Origin: Rathayibacter sp. SW19
Lineage (GTDB): Bacteria > Actinomycetota > Actinomycetes > Actinomycetales > Microbacteriaceae
Assembly (NCBI RefSeq): GCF_030866825.1
Contig: NZ_CP133020.1
Span: 372,001 to 436,000 of the forward strand
Length of the DNA stretch: 64,000 nt
Reading direction: 5' to 3'
This document shows positions 59,091 through 64,000 of the stretch, in pieces (positions within the stretch are counted from its first letter, which is position 1; every line of letters starts with the position of its first letter). Below the pieces are notes generated by a model. That model was not told where the DNA came from. It searched no databases and saw only the letters and a list, made by a program, of their open reading frames with translations. Made by a program: the position numbers and the translations under genes.

Positions 59091-59888
59091 ATGCAGGTAA
59101 CAGCACAGATTTTTGAAACACCCGATGACGTTGGTCAGCAGGCGGCACTGCTCATTGCAGACGCGATAGTTGCCGCTGGGGACCGGCCGTTTGTGCTGGG
59201 CTGCCCAAGTGGACGCAGCCCGGTGAGCACCTACCGGGCGCTGGCCGCCGAGACAACCCGCCGCAGGCTTGACCTCAGCCGGGTGGTGATTGCGCTGATG
59301 GATGAGTACGTCGAACTCGATCCGCCCGGCTACCGCCTGGTTGATGCAGGACGCGCCCACAGTTGCGTGGGCTTCGGGCGACGCGAGATTGTTGCACCGT
59401 TGTCGGCCGCAGCCGGACCGGGCAAGGGCATTACGCCAGACAACCTTTGGTTTCCGCAGCTGGAAAACCCCGGTGACTACGACCGGAAGCTCGAAGCCGC
59501 CGGTGGAATCGATGTTTTCCTGCTCGCCACCGGAGCATCCGATGGGCACATCGCGCTCAACCCGATTGGTTCAGACCGTCAGAGCATGACCAGGATTGTT
59601 GAGTTGGAGGAGTCCACCCGGCGAGACAACCTGGACACCTTCCCTAGTTTCACCGGGCTGGATGATGTACCAAGGGTTGGCGCAACGGTCGGTATCCAAA
59701 CCATCCAAAAGCTATCAAGGACAGTGATCATGATCGCGCTCGGGGAGCAAAAAAGCGAGGCTGTGCGCCGAATCAGCGCGGCAACCGAATACGACCCAAG
59801 CTGGCCGGCCACCATCCTCAGCGAATGCAACTCTCCACTGTTTCTGATTGACCGCGCGGCAGCTGCTCTGCTTGAGCCGATTGCCTAA
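59091..59888 (+). CDS. NagB-family protein with altered active site
   Basis: 265 residues of the glucosamine-6-phosphate deaminase / 6-phosphogluconolactonase fold: VLGCPSGRSPVSTYRAL (phosphate loop), VVIALMDEYVEL (Asp 71 of the DEY motif) and ATGASDGHIALNPIGSD (Asp 151, His 153). In NagB the last motif is DGHIAFNEPG with a catalytic Glu; here that Glu is Pro 158. It therefore may not be a simple deaminase; isomerase or lactonase activity on the GH4 product is possible. It sits between the permeases and the GH4 gene. Confidence 0.85.
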   Translation: MQVTAQIFETPDDVGQQAALLIADAIVAAGDRPFVLGCPSGRSPVSTYRALAAETTRRRLDLSRVVIALMDEYVELDPPGYRLVDAGRAHSCVGFGRREIVAPLSAAAGPGKGITPDNLWFPQLENPGDYDRKLEAAGGIDVFLLATGASDGHIALNPIGSDRQSMTRIVELEESTRRDNLDTFPSFTGLDDVPRVGATVGIQTIQKLSRTVIMIALGEQKSEAVRRISAATEYDPSWPATILSECNSPLFLIDRAAAALLEPIA

Positions 59889-59919
59889 CCACCACCCACT
59901 AAGAAAGGCTCTTTCAACA

Positions 59920-61221
59920 ATGGCACGCATCAAACTCGCATATCTGGGCGGCGGCTCGTCACGCGCGGCAGGTACCATGGCCTCGCTGATTTGGCACGGC
60001 AAAGAATTCGACGGGTCCGAGATCACCCTGATCGACTTGGACGCCGATCACCTACAGATTGTGAAAACAATCTCCGAAAAGTTGATTGCCGATGCCGGAA
60101 TCGATATGATTGTCACGGCGACAACCGACAGGCGCGCCGGACTCGATGATGTGGACGCGGTGCTGTCTAGTTTCCGTCCCGGTGGTTTTGCGGCCCGCGC
60201 ACTGGATGAGCGCATCCCGGTCAAACACAGCGTGATCGGTCAAGAAACTCAGGGCGCAGGTGGGTTCTTTATGTCGCTACGTTCGGTTGCAGTGCTTAAA
60301 GATGTAGTCGCCGACCTTAACGCGGTTGCGCCGAGAGCAAAAATATTCAACTACACCAACCCGGTGAACATTGTCGCCCAGGCGGTCAGCCAGTACAGCG
60401 ACGTCGAGATCGTCTCCATGTGCGAGGGGGCAATTGTTTTCCCGCCGGTCGTGCTGAAGGCGGCCGGTCTTGACCCAGCGCGAGCAAGCGTGACGATGGC
60501 CGGGGTCAACCACAACATCTGGAGCACGGAACACCTCTACGACGGCAAGGATGTGATGCCGCTGCTGGCACAGGCCTGGGAACGGCAGCTGGCCAACCCC
60601 ACTCTGGACGCCAACTCGCGGCGGGCGCTTCACCTGGCCGTGACTATGGGCTCGATCCCCTCCGACTATTTCAACTATTACTACTTCCGGGAGGAGCTGC
60701 TGCGTGAGCAGCAGGGTGCGTTACGAACCCGCTCGGAGATCATCATGGATGCGATTCCCGGTTATTGGGAGCACTACCGGGAGCAAGCTGCCGTGGCCAA
60801 GCCAGAACTTGACCCGGCACGCTCCCGCGGCGGTATCCATGAACTGGAGTTGGCGATCGATGTGATGAGCGCGCACTACAACGACACCGGAGCGGTACTT
60901 CCGGTCAACCTGCCCAATAAGGGCGGGGCGCTGCCCGGATTTTCCGAGGAAACGGTTGTTGAAGTGTGGACCAAGGTTGACGCATCAGGATTCCACATCC
61001 CATCACAGAAGCCGCTACCACACTCGGTGCTTGGCATCACCCAGCAGCTGGCCGAATATCAAATTCTCGCGGCCAAGGCGGGCTGGGACGGCAACCGGGC
61101 CGACGGCATCCGCGCACTGGTCGCGAACCCGTTGGTGGATAACCTGCCGGTGGCAGAGGAGTTGTATGACGAAATGGCTGCCGCGCACGCGCAGTACCTT
61201 CCGGCGCGCCTGCTGAAATAG
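59920..61221 (+). CDS. GH4 family NAD-dependent glycosidase, 6-phospho-beta-glucosidase-like
   Basis: 433 residues. Rossmann motif IKLAYLGGGSSRAAGTMASL, NYTNPVNIV (about 144-152), metal-ligand Cys in SMCEG (Cys 168) and His in GVNHNIW (His 198). It is clearly divergent from the GH4 proteins at 9616 and 15218. ATG 59920 begins at the cofactor strand. With a NagB-like protein upstream and an N-acetylglucosamine-type kinase downstream, the substrate could be a phosphorylated amino-sugar disaccharide such as one derived from chitin or peptidoglycan; this is inference. Confidence 0.88.
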   Translation: MARIKLAYLGGGSSRAAGTMASLIWHGKEFDGSEITLIDLDADHLQIVKTISEKLIADAGIDMIVTATTDRRAGLDDVDAVLSSFRPGGFAARALDERIPVKHSVIGQETQGAGGFFMSLRSVAVLKDVVADLNAVAPRAKIFNYTNPVNIVAQAVSQYSDVEIVSMCEGAIVFPPVVLKAAGLDPARASVTMAGVNHNIWSTEHLYDGKDVMPLLAQAWERQLANPTLDANSRRALHLAVTMGSIPSDYFNYYYFREELLREQQGALRTRSEIIMDAIPGYWEHYREQAAVAKPELDPARSRGGIHELELAIDVMSAHYNDTGAVLPVNLPNKGGALPGFSEETVVEVWTKVDASGFHIPSQKPLPHSVLGITQQLAEYQILAAKAGWDGNRADGIRALVANPLVDNLPVAEELYDEMAAAHAQYLPARLLK

Positions 61222-61229
61222 CAGGGGCA

Positions 61230-62222
61230 ATGAGCGAACTCTTCCTCGGCGTTGACGCCGGAAACAGCAAAACCCTGGCCGCGGTCGCCGATGACAGCGG
61301 TCGCATTCTCGGTTTCGCGCGCGGAGGCCTCGGCGACATATATGGTGCGGCCACGCCGCAGGACGCAGTAAATGTAGTCTGCGATGTTCTCCGGCAGGCT
61401 GTGGCAAATGCTGGGGCGGGTCTTGAGGACCTGCGCGCTGCAGCCTTCCGGTTGGCCGGTGTTGACTGGCCCGAAGATGCCGTGCTGTGGAAAGAAGCGC
61501 TTGCCCCGGTTTTGGCGCGGCGCACGACGCGAAGCATCAGCAACGACGGCCTGGCCCTGTTACGCTGCGGCGACACGCAAGGTATCGGTGTGGCGATTTC
61601 ACTCGGCACCGGCGCCGCGATCGGTGCACGCGGCAGTGCAGGTGAAGAGTTCGTGGTGTCGTGGTGGTTCCAGCGCGGTTTCGGCGCGACCGGGCTCGGC
61701 AGCGATGCGGTGAAAGCCGTAATGCTTGCCGAGCTCGGCCTGGCTGAGGAGACAGCCCTCAGCGCGGCACTGCTGGAGTTCTATCGACAATCCACGGTCG
61801 AAGGTCTTCTGCATGCATTTACCAACCGGAATGCCCACCTCGGCCACATCGCAAAGGGAAGTGCCGCGCGTACCGTTCTAGCGACGGCACAGGCCGGCGA
61901 CCCGGTTGCGATGGCGATCGTTGCTGATCACGCTGCCGCTATTGCCAACTACGCCGCAGTCAGTGCGGCTCGGGTCGACCTGCAACAACCAACAATCGTG
62001 TTGGGCGGAAGCGTGCTTGCCGCAACCGACTCAGTGCTACGCCGCGCTCTGACCGCGGAACTCTCTGTTGCCGTTCCCGGCTGCGCCATCGTGGCCACCG
62101 GAGCAGTTCCCATTCTCGGCACTGTGCTTGACGCTATGGCCGAAGGTGGTATCGCACTCAACCCAGAACTTCAGGCAGCAGTGCTTAGTGCCTCGATTCC
62201 CGAGGGGCTACTCGCGACCTAG
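61230..62222 (+). CDS. BadF/BadG-type sugar kinase (N-acetylglucosamine-kinase-like)
   Basis: 330 residues of the ASKHA fold: phosphate 1 motif LFLGVDAGNSKTLAAVAD, AAFRLAGVDWPED, adenosine/phosphate 2 motif GIGVAISLGTGAAIGARG, and TIVLGGSVLAA near the end. The BadF family includes eukaryotic-type GlcNAc kinase and glucosamine kinases. It starts eight bases after GH4 and closes the operon. Parallel to the ROK kinase in the 7.7-14.1 kb operon, it may phosphorylate the imported disaccharide or the sugar released. Confidence 0.88.
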   Translation: MSELFLGVDAGNSKTLAAVADDSGRILGFARGGLGDIYGAATPQDAVNVVCDVLRQAVANAGAGLEDLRAAAFRLAGVDWPEDAVLWKEALAPVLARRTTRSISNDGLALLRCGDTQGIGVAISLGTGAAIGARGSAGEEFVVSWWFQRGFGATGLGSDAVKAVMLAELGLAEETALSAALLEFYRQSTVEGLLHAFTNRNAHLGHIAKGSAARTVLATAQAGDPVAMAIVADHAAAIANYAAVSAARVDLQQPTIVLGGSVLAATDSVLRRALTAELSVAVPGCAIVATGAVPILGTVLDAMAEGGIALNPELQAAVLSASIPEGLLAT

Positions 62223-63149
62223 CCAACGGTTGCGTCCGATCGAGGGGTGAAGGCGAGATAGGAGGAGTTACGCGCTTCGGATGAGACCCAATCCGGGGCG
62301 ATAACACTCCACATGTTGTGGCTCGCTCGCCGGTCTCAATGCCGAGGTCTCCGGCGAAGCCGCCACAGTTGGACGGCTGCCAACCCTTGCCGTCGGCATC
62401 GGCACTTCCTGCATCCGAGAGGAAGACGAAATGGCCACGCCGGAACGTTGCGGGTGGGTTCGTGCCGGTAACCGCCTGGCCATTCAGAGTGATCAGGTCG
62501 TCTGTCGTCAGTTTCACGTGGACGGCATTGAGCGCCCTGAACGCAAATGCTCACTGGCGAGGCGATCCATGCGGCGCCGGTCCTGGTGGCCTCATTGGGC
62601 CGCATTTGAACGAAATCAAGGAAGGTTGACGTAGGCCGCGGCATGCCAGAGTGCTGCTGATACTTGGAAGTGTCGCTGGGTTTTCGTCGGTTTCGCGTTG
62701 CCGCCATGGACTAGCGTCCCACGCCTACGCCCGACCTTAGCTGGCACAGAACGGCAACAAGCGGGCTGCAATCCATGTGAACCTAAGTCGTCGCGTTGAC
62801 TCCAAAACCGCGGAATTACGCGAGAGAAGAGCCGATCGGCGGGAGCATGACCCACTTTGACAGGGTTCAAATCCCTCCATCTCCGCAGGGAAATGGCTGA
62901 TGAGCGTACTATTACAGTTCCGCAAGTTGTTGATCTGCCTGCGACTACCCGCCTTTGGCCACATTCCTGCCGCCTCAGCACGACCCTCGGCGGTTGAAGG
63001 GGCAAGCGTCAGTCGTGGTTGGCAGCGACTTGGTGGCGTCAGGCGTCGACGTTGCAGGGCATAACCTCGTTCGGTCCGGTCTTGCTGCCTCCTTACTCGA
63101 AGACCGTTCGACAAAGAGGTTCAAAAATCTCTCAGCTTGACGGTAGTGC
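62223..63149. other. Degraded DNA around the right island boundary
   Basis: No gene can be supported. A minus-strand open frame around 62280-62640 (LTTDDLITLNGQAVTGTNPP, FRRGHFVFLSDAGSADADGK) has protein-like composition but neither a clear family nor a start. The tRNA 3'-end fragment at 62862-62886 lies here; the sequences on either side of it differ in base composition by eye. Confidence 0.5.
62862..62886 (+). repeat. tRNA-Ser(GCT) 3'-end fragment, putative att site
   Basis: 25 bases matching the last part of tRNA-Ser(GCT) (T-arm AGGGTTCAAATCCCTCC and the acceptor TCTCCGC) with one change (CGTCTCC to CATCTCC). The 5' flank is unrelated to tRNA. It is in the same orientation as the copies at 46181 and 47907, as expected for the far attachment site of an element integrated at the tRNA 3' end. 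The junction CTCCGCAG is shared with the copy at 47907. Confidence 0.8.
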
Positions 63150-64000
63150 TCAGCCGAAACGTCGACCCTTCCGAAGTTGTTCGTATAGCTCTTCGATCTG
63201 AGTGTTGAACCAATCGCTGTTTTCTTCGTCGAGACCCCATGCCTTAGTGTCGCCATTCTCCGCGAAGTCGATTCCGAGGATCGGCTTCTCCTTCTCACCG
63301 TCACCCGCGCGCCACGTCCACTTTTGGTCGCCGATGAACTCGCCGTGAATCGGCTGGCGGTATTGGTGTTCTGCAAACTGGTAGGCCAACGCTGCTCGGA
63401 ACTCAGCTCGGTCATGCAGTGTTGTGTAGTCCTCGCCTGCGGCGAGTGGCTCGACGAACTCTTGGAGGTCTTCCCGCACGAGGCGACTCTCAGGCCAGTG
63501 GTATTTTGAGCCGGTGAGGGCGAACCGCGGAAGGTTGTTGAGTGTATCTGCAAAGACGTTCCACGGCTGGAGCACCGACCAGGCCGGTTGTGCTGTGTTG
63601 CTGTCGACGAAGATCGAGTGCCATGTGGGCTCCTGCATGATCTTGCGCGCCACGTCCTCGTGGCGCGCCAGCAACGCCGCCATGGTTCCGGCCCGCATCA
63701 GAAGTAATGCTGGGACGTGCAGGTACTTGAGCCACCAGGAGTTTGCCCAGTCCGGCCTCCGAGCAGCCATTGAGCGTCGAAGCACTTCCACCCATAAGTC
63801 GGTGTGTTGACGATCGCGATCCAGCAGGATGCCGTTCGTGTAGAGCTTGAGGAGGGTGGCCGTGTGCGTCCTCAAATCCGCGAGACCGGCTTCGGCACCG
63901 TCCCAGTCTGGGGGTTGGGTCCATTTCACTGCCTCTTCGAGGAACTCCGAAAGCTTGACCAACTCCGCATCAAACAGGTCTCGAACCTCGATGTGCCTGA
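63150..64000 (-). CDS. C-terminal part of a large unidentified protein (cut by window edge)
   Basis: At least 283 residues; the frame stays open upstream through the window edge, so the true start is outside. No catalytic motif is visible. The helical sequence WLKYLHVPALLLMRAGTMAAL, later EPTWHSIFVDSN, LQPWNVFADTL, and the end GWGLDEENSDWF-like segment resemble C-terminal helical domains that I associate with large SIR2- or STAND-type defence proteins; this is a weak impression. It lies just outside the tRNA-Ser island boundary. Confidence 0.6.
   Translation of the reverse strand, partial: RHIEVRDLFDAELVKLSEFLEEAVKWTQPPDWDGAEAGLADLRTHTATLLKLYTNGILLDRDRQHTDLWVEVLRRSMAARRPDWANSWWLKYLHVPALLLMRAGTMAALLARHEDVARKIMQEPTWHSIFVDSNTAQPAWSVLQPWNVFADTLNNLPRFALTGSKYHWPESRLVREDLQEFVEPLAAGEDYTTLHDRAEFRAALAYQFAEHQYRQPIHGEFIGDQKWTWRAGDGEKEKPILGIDFAENGDTKAWGLDEENSDWFNTQIEELYEQLRKGRRFG

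Overview
The window is high-GC DNA from an actinobacterium, most probably a member of the Microbacteriaceae (Micrococcales). The reasons are the GC-rich codon use, many GTG starts, ATGA/GTGA gene overlaps, the core order pgm-pheA-dgk-serS-HAD-LCP, and many copies of a GGTGGTCGAGTAGCGAGC / CGTATCGAGACC palindromic repeat that I associate with this family. The family assignment is inference.

Region 1 (1-25.9 kb) is an accessory sugar-scavenging region. It holds four IclR regulators, a XylF/G/H-type pentose ABC importer, two CUT1-type importers, two GH88 unsaturated-uronyl hydrolases (one lacking an active-site Asp), two GH4 glycosidases, a ROK kinase, an SIS sugar-phosphate isomerase, a DeoR regulator and two Gfo/Idh/MocA oxidoreductases. 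The logic is uptake of small lyase-derived or uronic oligosaccharides, then intracellular cleavage. No polysaccharide lyase is present. The region carries clear scars: a decayed second copy of the xylose-type importer (18.97-19.71 kb), an unidentified frameshifted gene (20.84-21.2 kb), and an IclR gene (6963) whose start is a copy of the 5' end of an SDR gene 19 kb away, as an exact 31-bp direct repeat.

Region 2 (25.9-46.2 kb) looks like conserved chromosome: SDR, lipase-like hydrolase, lipoate ligase, GNAT, solitary DNA methyltransferase, PAP2, DHA2 exporter, two wall/secreted hydrolases, phosphoglucomutase, prephenate dehydratase, lipid kinase, seryl-tRNA synthetase, HAD phosphatase, two LCP proteins, tRNA-Ser(TGA) and tRNA-Ser(GCT). 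REP-like elements sit in most gaps, and one related array lies in frame inside pgm.

Region 3 (46.2-62.9 kb) reads as a decayed genomic island at tRNA-Ser(GCT). A near-complete second tRNA copy lies at 47.9 kb and a 25-bp tRNA 3' end at 62.86 kb. Inside are an AAA/DUF4143 ATPase behind five palindromes spaced exactly 23 bp, remnants of a serine recombinase, an Xre-RES toxin-antitoxin pair and a transposase, a partly broken sugar operon (ThuA, AraC, isomerase, Gfo/Idh, dead binding protein), and an intact GntR-controlled operon (binding protein, two permeases, NagB-like, GH4, BadF-type kinase).

The most interesting biology is that two unrelated gene sets (7.7-14.1 kb and 55.0-62.2 kb) share one plan: CUT1 ABC importer, GH4 enzyme, sugar kinase and sugar-phosphate isomerase-like protein. 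They use different kinase families (ROK versus BadF/NAGK) and different isomerase folds (SIS versus NagB). This suggests a PTS-independent pathway in which the disaccharide is phosphorylated after entry and then split by GH4. The window ends in the C-terminal part of an unidentified large protein that may belong to a defence system.
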